Assembly (NCBI GenBank): GCA_028622995.1
Contig: JAJQJQ010000003.1
Location: 8,804,001-8,868,000 of the forward strand
DNA from: Panagrolaimus kolymaensis
Taxonomy: Eukaryota; Nematoda; Chromadorea; Rhabditida; Panagrolaimidae
Length of the DNA stretch: 64,000 nt
Direction of reading: 5' to 3'
Shown here: positions 24,093-34,629 of the stretch, in pieces
Numbering within the stretch: the first letter of the stretch is position 1
Layout: each line of letters opens with the position of its first letter
Translations under genes and position numbers: made by a program
The notes under the pieces: generated by a model
Told to the model about the DNA's origin: nothing
Seen by the model: only the letters and a program-made list of their open reading frames with translations
The model's database searches: none

Positions 24093-26542
24093 TTAATTTG
24101 CCCCGTAATTAATATATTGTGGTGATGTTGCAACTTCTGGTAGAGATCTCCAAGGTGCATCATTTGAAAACATTGGTGAAGGTAGCCATGATTTAGGTAA
24201 AATCTGAAAACAGTAATCCTCAAAAAAATTTAATTTCTCGAAACAAAAATTTACCTTTTCAGAATTAAACCATTTAAGAGCATAAAGACAAACCAATACC
24301 AAATAAATAACAAACATTAAATAAATGAAACCCGGTATAATAAATAATACCCATGAATACCATTGAGTACCCAAAACAGAAGTGATATAAGTGAATGAAA
24401 AATAAAAATTTATTGCTAAAACTAATGCTGCAGTTGAAAGAGCAAAAATTTGAAATGCTCTGAAAAAAAATTAAATAAATTTTATTATCGACTTTGTCAC
24501 TGAAAAAAAAAAGAGTGGGTTAAACTTACTTTGAACTAACATATTCATACATAATCCCTGTATGAGATGTAAAAGTAATAATCGGTAATAAAGCGAATGG
24601 AAGTTGAATCATTTGAACACAATTTAATAAATCGTTCATTCCAGTCAAATGTTTAATCCCTCCCGAAGCAAAAGCCAATAATAAAGTGGGAAGGATAGCA
24701 ATGGATCGAGTGATGAGAACTCGTTTCCATCGAGGCCATTGAATATTTAAAAAACCCTACAAAATAAAAGTTCAATAAAGAATTATTTAAAAAAAAGGTG
24801 ATGTTTGTTTACCTCCATAACGAATTGACCCGCATATGTGCCAGTCATGGTGGAACTTTGACCAGCTGCCATAACTCCAATAGCCCAAACATATAATGCA
24901 AATACACCAAATTCACAACCTAAGAAAATTCCACCTCGATAAATATCAACTTCCACGGGTAAAGTATTATTTGGAAATGCATTTTTATCAAAAATTCCAT
25001 GGGCATTTTCGCATGTTTCAAGCTAAAAATTTATTTTAAACTTATCAACAAAAAAAGAGAAAAACAAAAAACTTACAATATCTCGATTAGTTTTTTGAAA
25101 AAGACCATGAGCAAAAACAGCGACAACGAAAACATTGATAAAGAAGCTAACTGATAAAGCAACGGCGGATTCAATAAAGTAATAGTAATTTGCTTCATTT
25201 ACTTCTTCCTTAATTTTTCTATCTATCTTTCGACTTTTAACCAAAGCTGAATGAAGGTAAAGATTATGAGGCATAATCACGGCTCCAACCACGCTGATGG
25301 CTTGTTTGAATTCTTCTAAACCACAATCGGCGCACCATGGAATAAAAATGCCTTCAATCATTTTAACTTTGTCGGGATTTACTTTGATAAACTATTAAAA
25401 AAAGGTATACTGTATATTTTTAAAAAAGCAGATGAAGGAAACTAACTTCAAAGCCAAAAGTAATAGCCATAGTAGAAATTAAAATTCCAAATAGCAATTC
25501 CAATCTTCGAATTCCATATTTATCAAAAAATAAGAAAGTAAAAGTATCAAACATGGTTATTAAAACTCCAGCAAATAATGGAATCCATCCTTTTGAAAGT
25601 AAATAAAAAGCTATAGCAGTTCCAATAACTTCTTGCATATCACTACAAATAATTGCAATTTCAATCATAATCCATAAAAATAATCGAGGAATTTTAGGAT
25701 AATATGCATAAGCCATTTCAGCCATATCTTTACCCGTTACAACTCCCAATTGAGCAGCTAATTTTTGTAGAACCAAACCAAGGATGTGAGCCGAAAATAA
25801 AACCCATAATAATTTATATTGGGCTATAGCGCCTGATTGTAAATCAGATTCAATATTTCCGGGGTCGAGATATGCTATTGACATAAGAAACCCAGGCCCA
25901 GTGAAATACCATAATCGACTAAAGCTGAATGATCGCTGAAAAAAAAAAATTAAAGTTAAAAATCTTTTAAAAAGTAAAAAGAAAAAACCTTTGTTCTCGG
26001 CGGTGGTGCCTCTGAAGAAGAAGATATTTCAGGATTTCCCATTATTTCTGTGTCTCCTCCACCAGTTTCAAATTGATATCTATCAATTTCTTCGACCGAT
26101 GAATGATGCATTCTCGCTGCTTAAAAACAAAACAAAAAATGAAAAAGGTTATCAAAAAAATTTAATATCAGCGCCGCCTCCTTTTTTGTCTATTATTCTA
26201 TTTATTACCGATAATTAGAAAAATTTTAATCCACAACGTCTCTCCTTTCACTTTTATGACCACAGATAAATGACGACAAATAAAAATATGTTCAATATTT
26301 TTATTAATCACTCTTTGGTTTTTTTTATACAAAAAAGAAGCAGCAGAGAACAAAAACAATAAACAACAATAACAAGTTTTTTTTGTACAAAAGAAAATTC
26401 ATTCCCTTTTGTATGAATTTTTGTAATCCTTTATAAATAATGAAAGGAAAAATGAAAACTTACAGATTTCCTCGGGCTGCAATGAAGGAGAAACAATACC
26501 ATGATTAATTGGAATTAACAAAGCCCTCTGCTCTTCGTCCAT
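24093..26542 (-). CDS. smf: NRAMP/SMF divalent metal-ion transporter, 588 aa
   Basis: A proton-coupled Mn2+/Fe2+ transporter of the SLC11 family. Eight exons on the minus strand (26542-26464, 26119-25989, 25935-25447, 25391-25077, 25022-24813, 24756-24530, 24459-24255, 24203-24093) sum to 1767 bp with matching phases. Family signatures are present: DPGN in TM1 (metal-binding Asp and Asn), [19 protein letters not shown] in TM6 (the metal-binding Met and the conserved His) and the transport motif [18 protein letters not shown]. The hydrophobic profile fits about twelve membrane segments. The N-terminal about 70 residues are cytoplasmic and poorly conserved. It sits in a run of minus-strand genes with no sign of an operon. 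Which SMF paralogue it is cannot be decided. Confidence 0.96.
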
Positions 26543-28356
26543 TTTAGGAATAATAAAAAATAAATAAAGGAATGATCAAAAAATATTCGGTTTGTTGCTG
26601 CTTCGTTTTTGTTATATTTTTATCAATCAGACAGATAAAATAAAATAAGGAATGAAGGAAGAGTCAGTGATGGTTATCAGAAAAAAAATCAAAAAAAATA
26701 CCAAGAAACCCTTCTTTTTTTTTGAAGGTCGACGAACGATCTGTGTCACTTTTCTTAGTCAGCAGACGAGCACCAGCTGGCAGAAGAAGAAAATATGATT
26801 GGGTTGTTGTTTGTTGTTTCTTTCCATATTTTTTTCTTTCATTTTCACCCGCAAAGAAATAAAAAAGAGAAAAGCAAGCAAGAAATAACTTTAAAAAAAT
26901 TAAATCTTTGAAGAAATAAAATAATTGTTTATTTATCGAATAAAAAAATGGTTTTGAGAGTGCTGCAGCAATAATATCCGGAGATACAAGTTTAACGCTT
27001 TTAGTTGCTTTATAAAAAAAATATGTTTGAAACCCGCATGAAATATTTTTTATTATAAACCAAAGTCTTGATTGGAAAAAAATAATAAAGGCCACCAACG
27101 ACTTTTTGCAATTTTTTCTTTCTTTTATTCTGCACAAAATGGCAAACTTTTTATTTGCGCAGCAACAAAAAAGAGAGATATCTGCTCCTTCCATTTTTTC
27201 ATCGAACTTTCGTTTCTTTTATATTCCTTTCCCCTTTTTTAGATTTTTCAAACTAATATCTTAATTCTATATTTATAATTTTCCTTAAATTGAATTTTTT
27301 TCATTTATTTAATCATATTTTCTAAAAACCAAAATTTATAAAACCTTTTACCACAATTTTTTTTATATTCTAAAACTATTTTATTTTATTTCAAGGTGAT
27401 AGACCACTTTAAAAGGTGAAAAATGTTGTCTTCCTCCATACTTGGACAAAGTATATAAAAAAAGAAAGGTGGTTGGTTAATTCAAATATACTCACTCTTT
27501 TTTGTGGCAGCAACCAAAAGAAGAAAATAAGAGAACTCACACCATTCCAAGTGAGTCCAGTCAGTAAAGGAAAAAAAAAGACTATTGGACTCGGCAAGCC
27601 TTTGGGTGTCTTTCTTTTCTTTTATATTCATGCTTGTTTCAATTTTTTAACGTTTTTTTCTTCCATGTTTTTGGAGTTATGCTTGCTTTTTGGCCTCCTC
27701 CTTACTGAAATTGATAGCGATACTATGCTGCATTTATTCATTCCTTTTTTATTGTTGTTGCTGCTTCTCGATAATTCTATTCTTCCTTTTTTATTGCTGT
27801 TTGCGCATTCAATACTTAGAACTTTACTTCCATTTTTATAACTTTTTTTTACAAATTTATTCGTGTTTTTTATGAAAACTCTTTATTAACTCTAAATGCT
27901 AAGAAAATCCGTTTTTTTATTTATTGCAACAACGTGTATTTTTTCTTAGTTAAATAAACAATAAATGATGACTGTTTCAGCGAATAAACGTTTATATTTT
28001 CTGCTGCTTCAGTGCTAAAGGAAGGAAGAGTGCTGTTGTTTGTGTTAACTCATCTCTTCGTATACCTACTTACTACCGGTGAAGCAACCAACTTTTTTTT
28101 TATATATTGTGTTCGTTAAGTCGCTCTTCAACAAAAAAAACAAGAAGCCGTCGTCGTCGTCGTTTTCCTCCTTTCAAGTTTTCTCTTTCTCTCATCACTT
28201 TTTTTTTATTCAACGCATTTTTTTCGTTATTTTTTTTTTTGCCTTATGCTGGGTGCGTCTAAAATCGGCGCTGATTCATTGCCAAATATTTCGTTATTCT
28301 GATTATTCATTTTAATATTGGAATTTGAATACTATTATAGCAGTTTTTGGTAAAAT
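26543..28356. other. Divergent intergenic region, no gene seen
   Basis: This lies between the start of the NRAMP gene (minus) and the HIPR-1 gene (plus) and should contain both promoters. The 176-codon minus-strand frame at 26664-27194 is Phe/Lys-rich with no domain or splice support. An acceptor-like TATTATAG ends at 28340, 16 bp before the HIPR-1 ATG, a possible trans-splice site. Confidence 0.5.
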
Positions 28357-30916
28357 ATGTCAAGAGCAGCTTTAAATTCTCATGATCGCGAATCATTTAT
28401 TAAATCTCAGGTAAAAAAACGTTTCTTTCTTTTTTAGAATATATAAACTTAACTAATCATTATTTTTCCTTTAAGATAAATTCATGCCATAAAGCATTAA
28501 ACAAACAAGAAGCCCCATTGAAACAGAAACATGCTCGTGTGCTTATTGTTGGTACACATAAAGAACGTTCAGCAACAGTATTTTGGAATACAATATCTCA
28601 TATTGCGCTTGAAAAGAATCCAATAGTAACTTGGAAGTTTTGTCATCTCTTACACAAACTAATACGAGATGGCCATCGAAATGTTGCAACAGATTCTTAT
28701 AGATTTAAGAATCGTTTAGTTCAATTGGGAAACTTTTGGCAACATCTTAGAACCTCAGGTTATGGCGGATCTAATTATAGTTATTGCAATGCTTTAGTTA
28801 AAAGATTGGAATTCCATCATCGAGTAACTTTTATTTTATATATTCTTTCTTTTTAAATCCATTAATTAATTTATTTTAGTATGGAAGCATTCCCGGCAGC
28901 TTTCAATTAACCCCAGCTCAAATTGGTGTACTTTCTCAAGATGTTAATGAAGCATTTGAATTAGCTATAGAATTATTAGATCAACTCGATTCATTATTAG
29001 AACTTAAAAATAGTGTTACAAGTACAATGGATTCCCTTCGATGGAGCTCTCTCATTCTTCCCGGTCAATGCCTTCTTGCTCCTTTAGTTCTTGTAATTAT
29101 TGATACATCTAAAATTTATGATATTACTGTTAAATTACTTTTTAAATTACATTCTCAACTTTCTGCTGATGTATTAGCTGGCCATCGTTCAAGGTTCAAT
29201 ACAGCTTATCGAGGATTAAAGAAATTTTATGACGATGCAGCAGGGTTACAATATTTTCAATACCTCGTTTCTATTACAACCCTTCCAGCTGATCCACCAA
29301 ACTTTCTCAATGCTAATGGGTTGGATACTTATCAAACTCCTCAAGCTTATTTACATAATGAAGGTTCGTCAGAAGGTGGCGATACTCCACCAGATAGTCG
29401 CTCAATGGCAGATGATAATTTGATAGTTGATTTGGATTTTGCTCAACCCGTTGAAGCTCCAGCAATGTCATTTCCAACTAAAGATCAAAAGTAAGTATTC
29501 CATGGAAAAAAAAATGTCCATATATTCATTTTTTCTTCTTCTTCAGAGATATGCAAATCGAAGACCTTCAAATGGAAAATCAAAGATGTCGAGATGATAG
29601 GGAACGAATATTAGCAGAAGCTAAAAACCGTATTGAAGCTTATGAAAGTAGTTTGCAAAGTTTGAATACCGATCGAGATTATTGGAAGGATCGGCATGTT
29701 GAGCTTCAAGAAGAAAATCAGCGCCTTCGAGTATCAATGGAGCAAAACCTTCAAAGTTCTCAAGCTGATGAACAATTAAAAAAGAAAATGGTGGATACGG
29801 AAGAGCAATACCAAAAACTAAGAACAGCTTATTCCACTTTTCGAGCTGAGCATTTACAAGCTTTACGAGAAATTACAGAACTCAAAAAGAGGATTAAAGA
29901 ATTGGAAGAAGAAAAGTTACAACAAGCGGAAGAAATTCGAAAGTTGAAGCAACAATTGCTTGAAGCTGAACAGGCACTCGAAGAATTAACAGCGATTAAA
30001 AACTTAACTGCTGGTGATATTGATGCAGATCAACTTGGAGTTGAATTAGAAAGCGAAATGGATCGAGTTAATAAAGCTATACTTGATGCAGTTCAAATGC
30101 TTGAAGAATTACAAAAACGATCACGTGAAAATGCTACCGGTGTTCGATTAGAAGTAAACGATAAAATTCTTGATGCATGTAATGACTTGATTGCGGCCAT
30201 TCGTATATTAGTTATTCGAAGTCGAGATGTTCAAGAAGAAATTGTTCAACAAGGAAAAGGAACAGCTTCACCCAAAGAATTTTATAAACATAATCATCAA
30301 TGGACGGAAGGGTTGCTATCAGCTGCCAAAGCCGTTGGTGGAGCAGCAACTTACCTTGTGTATGTTTTCTAATATTTGTTGACTGCGTTAATGTAGTCAT
30401 TTTATTTTAGACAATGTGCTGATGGAGTTGTTTCAAAGAATGGTAAATTTGAAAATATTATTATTGCCGCTCAAGAAGTAGCTGCAAGCGTTGCACAATT
30501 ATATGTTTCATCTCGCGTTAAAGCAGATAGGGATTCAAAGAAAATGGCTGAACTCAGTACAGCTTCCAAGACAGTTAATAAATGTACTGCCAGTGTTGTA
30601 GCCACAGTTAAATCTGGTCAGCTTGATCTCTCAGACACTGGTAATTCCTTTCCTTTAGTCGTTTATTCTCATTATAAACTTTGGATTTTTAGCTCTCGAC
30701 TTTACTAATCTTTCACTCCATGAAGCTAAAAAACAAGAAATGGATTCTCAAATTCGAACATTAGAATTAGAAGCTGAATTAGAGCGAGAAAGAATACGAC
30801 TAGCTGGTTTACGCAAAAAGCATTATCATCTTGCTTCCCTTGTTAGTCAAGAAAATGGAGAGGTATAATTATTAAAAAAACAAAAATAAAATAAATTAAT
30901 TTATTTTCAGAGCTAA
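28357..30916 (+). CDS. hipr-1: HIP1/HIP1R-type endocytic adaptor (ANTH, coiled coil, I/LWEQ), 743 aa
   Basis: This protein couples clathrin coats to actin at sites of endocytosis. Exons 28357-28410, 28476-28823, 28880-29490, 29547-30359, 30411-30640, 30693-30862 and 30911-30916 sum to 2232 bp. An ANTH domain occupies about residues 1-290, with the lipid-binding KHARVLIVGTHKE stretch and WKFCHLLHKLIRDGH. A clathrin-box-like LIVDLDF follows at about 325, then a heptad coiled coil (about 345-530) and an I/LWEQ actin-binding domain (about 540 to the end; EFYKHNHQWTEGLLSAAKAV). At 743 aa it is shorter than vertebrate HIP1R (just over 1000 aa), mainly through a shorter coiled-coil region and C-tail. 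The last exon codes only Ser plus the stop; if the preceding 48-bp intron were retained, the protein would end one residue later in the same place (Val-stop). Confidence 0.95.
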
Positions 30917-31476
30917 AAAAATGGTAATCATCTGTATATATTTTATTATTTAGCACTTTAAACTTTGATATTTTTATTTTATATTATTGAAACACTTAAC
31001 TTATTTTTTTATTGTACCATTGTTTATTGTTAAAACGAGTAGTTTATTATTTTGGTTTTGTAAGATACTTATATCATAGCTATATTTACGTTTACTTGTT
31101 TGTATTTTTTAATCGATGAAGATGAATAAAAAAAGATTTTTATATCAGTAACTTAGAACAAAGAATTGGAAGTAAATAATAAAACATCTTAATCCGATCA
31201 AAATTTAAATAAATATTACAAAAAATAACATATATTTATTTACTCATCAAACATAATGAAAACAGAAAATGATACAAAAAAAATGGCGCTTTTATTTTAA
31301 AAAAGCTTTGTTCTTGTAACGAATGCAAAGACTGTAGATTTCATCAAAAAAAGTAAACTTTGCTTTTTCATTTCAAACTTTGATTTCTTCTTCTCGCATC
31401 GTTTCTTGTAATTGTTATCATCATTGATATTTTTTGCATTTATAACTTTCATCTTTTAGCTCATTTCTTGTTCATC
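30917..31476. promoter_or_regulatory. 3' region of hipr-1 and promoter of TPR gene 1
   Basis: AATAAA-type signals lie at about 31125. At about 31283-31342 is a block ending in GCAAAGACTGTAGATTTC that recurs, better conserved, upstream of TPR genes 2 and 3. An acceptor-like CATCTTTTAG ends at 31459, 17 bp before the ATG, and is shared by all three copies; it suggests SL trans-splicing or a 5' UTR intron. Confidence 0.55.
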
Positions 31477-32529
31477 ATGTCATCAAATCAGCCATCTGCT
31501 GGTAATATCTCTGTGAGTTATTTTACTCTTCTGTTATGTAAACTCGTATGTAACCGAAATTTTGTTTTTAGGATAGACAAGAATCTTCAACTCCAGCGTC
31601 CGATGCTATAATCATATCCAGTATTCTTAGCTCAGAAGGAAGAGAATGTATGAATGCTGGAAGACATTATGAAGCAATAGAGAAGCTTAGTCTAGCTGTT
31701 GAATTGTATCCTGCTCCTGTCCATTTTTATAATCGTGCGGTCGTGTACATGTCACTTAAACGATATAATGATGCAATTAATGTGAGGCTAAATTACTTTA
31801 TTATTTCCATAATGACAATTCGCTATTTTTGGATTATCGTGCTGCTATTCACCTTGATCCAATGTGTGGTGTAGCTTATGCTGGTCTGGGATGTTTATTT
31901 ACTAGTCAAAAACGTTACGAAGAAGCAATTGAACTTTACAAGAAAGCTCTAGAAATCAATCCTGAAAACGAACAATATAAAGGAAATCTTGCTACTGTTG
32001 AAGAAAAGCTTAAAGCTGTACGTTTTTAGTTGTCTGTCTCTGTCCAAGTTTTATTTATTGCTTTTCTAGGTTAATCAAGAATCGACAACTCTATCATCAG
32101 ATGTTATTGAAAAAGCTAATGCTCTCAAAGAAGAAGGAAATGAATACATGAAGGCCATGAAATACAAAGAAGCAATAGAAAAGTACACTCAAGCCATTTC
32201 ATTGAATCGTGATCCAATCTATTTGTGTAATCGAGCTGCTGCATTTTGCCGGCTTAAGCAATACAATGAAGCTGAATCAGTGAGTATTTCATTTTTATCG
32301 TTAATTTACAATATAATTTCTTCAGGATTGTTACAATGCTCTTTTACTTGATCGAAATTATGCTAAAGCTCATGGACGTCTTGGATTCATTAAATCTTGT
32401 AAAGGTTTATACTTTTATTCAATTAAAAGTTATAAGAATGCTCTTCAATTGGATCCTACCAATGAAAGTTACAAAGAAAATCTTGCACTTGCTGAAGCAA
32501 AACTTCGTGAAACAAATCAAGGACAATGA
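31477..32529 (+). CDS. Double SGT-like TPR protein, copy 1 (splice acceptor of intron 2 altered)
   Basis: Model exons are 31477-31512, 31572-31781, 31832-32017, 32070-32279 and 32326-32529 (846 bp, 281 aa). The protein is two consecutive three-repeat TPR modules, each ending in a pattern like LDPTNESYKENL, as in the small glutamine-rich TPR co-chaperone SGT. Module 2 keeps all five residues expected for a carboxylate clamp that binds the C-terminal EEVD of Hsp70/Hsp90: Lys and Asn in LKEEGN, Asn in CNRAAA, Lys and Arg in KAHGRLG. Module 1 keeps only one Asn. The junction at 31831/31832 reads TTTTTG|GAT where copies 2 and 3 have TTTCAG|GAA and TTTTAG|GAA, so exon 3 lacks a normal AG acceptor. 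Intron retention would frameshift and stop at about codon 99. It may be a decaying copy or may use a rare acceptor. There is no N-terminal SGT dimerisation domain or Gln-rich tail. Confidence 0.78.
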
Positions 32530-33059
32530 AATTTTGTTTATGCATGTTTTCTCTTTGCTGTTTCCATTGTTTTTTTATCATTAAGTTTTTGTCTTTCTAT
32601 TGTGATCATACCTTTTTTTTGTTAATTTATCATGTTTTTGTTGTAAACCTTTTTTGGTTAACATTTTTGTTTAAAGTTTATCATTTTTTATTTGTAAATA
32701 AAGTTTTTAAACCATTTTCGGAAGCCATAATAAATATTCATTCTTGTTAAACAAAAAATTTAAGAGACTTACGACAAGTATGCCTAGCACTCAGAAAGGA
32801 AACGATAAAAAATTACATATTGTTTACGACTATGTAACATAAGTAAAAGCTACAAAAAAGTTGGGCATTTTTTTTAAAAAAGCCTTGTTCTTGCAACGAT
32901 TGCAATTTGCAAACACTGTAGCTTTCCACAACAACAACAAAACTTTTTCTCTTTCATTTCATTCAAACTCTGATTCTTTTCTCCGCGTCCTTTTTTGTTA
33001 TCATCATTGATATTTTCGGTATTTATAACTTTCATCTTTTAGCTCACTTCTTGTTCATC
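32530..33059. promoter_or_regulatory. Promoter of TPR gene 2, conserved block
   Basis: The block at about 32865-32935 (TTCTTGCAACGATTGCAA, then AAACACTGTAGCTTTC) matches the region upstream of copy 3 closely and copy 1 less closely. An acceptor-like CATCTTTTAG ends at 33042, 17 bp before the ATG. AATAAA signals of copy 1 lie at about 32699-32735. Confidence 0.6.
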
Positions 33060-34113
33060 ATGTCGTCAAATCAGCCATCTACTGGCAATATCTCTGTAAG
33101 TTACTATGCTCTTCGTTGTGTAAACTCGGATGTAATCAAACTTTCGTTTTTAGGAAAAACAAGAATCTTCATCTCCAACGTTCGACGATGGTTTTAACAT
33201 ATCCAAAGCTTGCTGTTTAGAAGGTTATGAATGTATGAAAGCTGGAAAATTCAATGAAGCATTTGAAAAGTTTGATCAAGCAATTGCATTGTATCCTTCT
33301 CCTGTCTACTATTCTAATCGTGCATGGCTTTATATTAAAATGGGTAAATATGATGAGGCCATTAAGGTATGGATTGATAATTTTATATGTATATAATCAC
33401 AATGCATTATTTCAGGAATGTCTTGATGCTATTGAACATCGTCCAAACTATGCTCATTCTTATTCTAACTTGGGATTCATCTTTTCACGTCAAAAACTTT
33501 ACGAGGAAGCAGTTGAACTTGATCCTGGAAATGAATTATATAAAAGTGACCTCGCATTTACTGAAGAAAAGCTTGAAGCTGTTAGTTCACTTTTTTGATT
33601 CAACTTATGTTTGACTTATTTAGTTTTTAGACGAAACAAAACTCTTCAACTCTAACACCTGATCTTATTGCAATAGCCAATGCTCTCAGTGAAGAAGGAA
33701 ATGAATGTATGAAAGTTTCTAAATACGATGAAGCAATTGAAAAGTACACTCAAGCCATTTTATTGAAGCGTGATCCAATCTTTTTATGTTCTCGTTATGC
33801 CGCTCATTGCCATCTTAAGCAATATAACAATGCAAGTAATGTGAGTACTATTACTTTCTTTTTTGTTTTGTTTCTTTTTTACGGTTTACTTACAATCTAA
33901 ATGTTTTAGGATTCTATGGATGCTTTTTCACTTGATGGAAATTATGCTCAATTCTTTGGTCGTTGCGGATTCATTAGTACTTGTCAAGGGTTTTACTTCC
34001 ATTCTGTTGTATCATATAAATTAGCTCTTCAAATGGATCCTACAAATGAAAATTACAAAGAAAATCTTGAATTTGTTGAAGAAAAAGATCGTGAAGCTAA
34101 ACAAGAACAATAA
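33060..34113 (+). CDS. Double SGT-like TPR protein, copy 2, 275 aa
   Basis: Exons 33060-33095, 33154-33366, 33416-33580, 33631-33840 and 33910-34113 (828 bp) have the same architecture as its tandem neighbours. The first exon is nearly identical in all three copies. Exon 3 is 165 bp instead of 186 bp: seven codons are missing from the third TPR of module 1, where copy 3 reads AIEAYKKAVELDP and this copy reads AVELDP. The loss runs between two short similar sequences, consistent with slippage, and should remove part of a TPR helix. Module 2 has lost clamp residues: the Lys before GN is Ser, the second Asn is Ser (CSRYAA) and the second Lys is Gln. The reading frame is open throughout and all introns have GT-AG ends, so the gene is probably expressed but with altered partner binding. 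Confidence 0.85.
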
Positions 34114-34629
34114 AGCACTATTTTTATGTACCTTTTTCTTTGTTGTTTTCATTGTTTTTTGAGTATTAAGTTTTTGTTGTGATCATACTTTTTGTTTGTT
34201 AATTTATCATTTTGTTTTTGTTGTTTTATACCTATGTGGTTAAAGTTTGTCATTTTTTACCTTGTAATAAAGTTTTATTATTATTTTTGGAGACCAAATT
34301 AATTTATAATTCTTGTTAAACAGATAATTTAAAATGTTTACGGCAAGTATGACTTTTCTTCGTACATGAAACGATAAACAAATCTAATATTGTTTACGAT
34401 TGACTATGTATCGAAAAAAGGAAAAGCTACAAAAAGAGGCACGTTTGCTTTTATAAAAGCTTGATTCTTGCAACGATTGCAAACACTGTAGCTTTCTTCA
34501 ACAACAAAAAAACTTTTTCTCTTTCATTTCATTCAAACTCTGATTCTTTTCTCCGCGTCCTTTTTTGTTATCATCATTGATATTTTCGGTATTTATAACT
34601 TTCATCTTTTAGCTCACTTCTTGTTCATC
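34114..34629. promoter_or_regulatory. Promoter of TPR gene 3, conserved block with TATA-like site
   Basis: The sequence at 34441-34500 contains TTATAAAAGC followed by TTCTTGCAACGATTGCAA and ACACTGTAGCTTTC. The same block stands upstream of copy 2 and, more divergent, copy 1. The spacing to the ATG is about 130-195 bp. An acceptor-like TTTTAG ends at 34612. Confidence 0.6.

Noticed and set aside
26664..27194. 176-codon minus-strand open frame upstream of the NRAMP gene
   Set aside because: Composition is Phe/Lys/Ser-rich with no domain, the sequence includes ordinary AT-rich tracts, and no splice partners keep a frame.
27416..27841. 141-codon plus-strand open frame between NRAMP and hipr-1
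   Set aside because: Hydrophobic run comes from T-rich DNA; the hipr-1 promoter and leader explain the region better.
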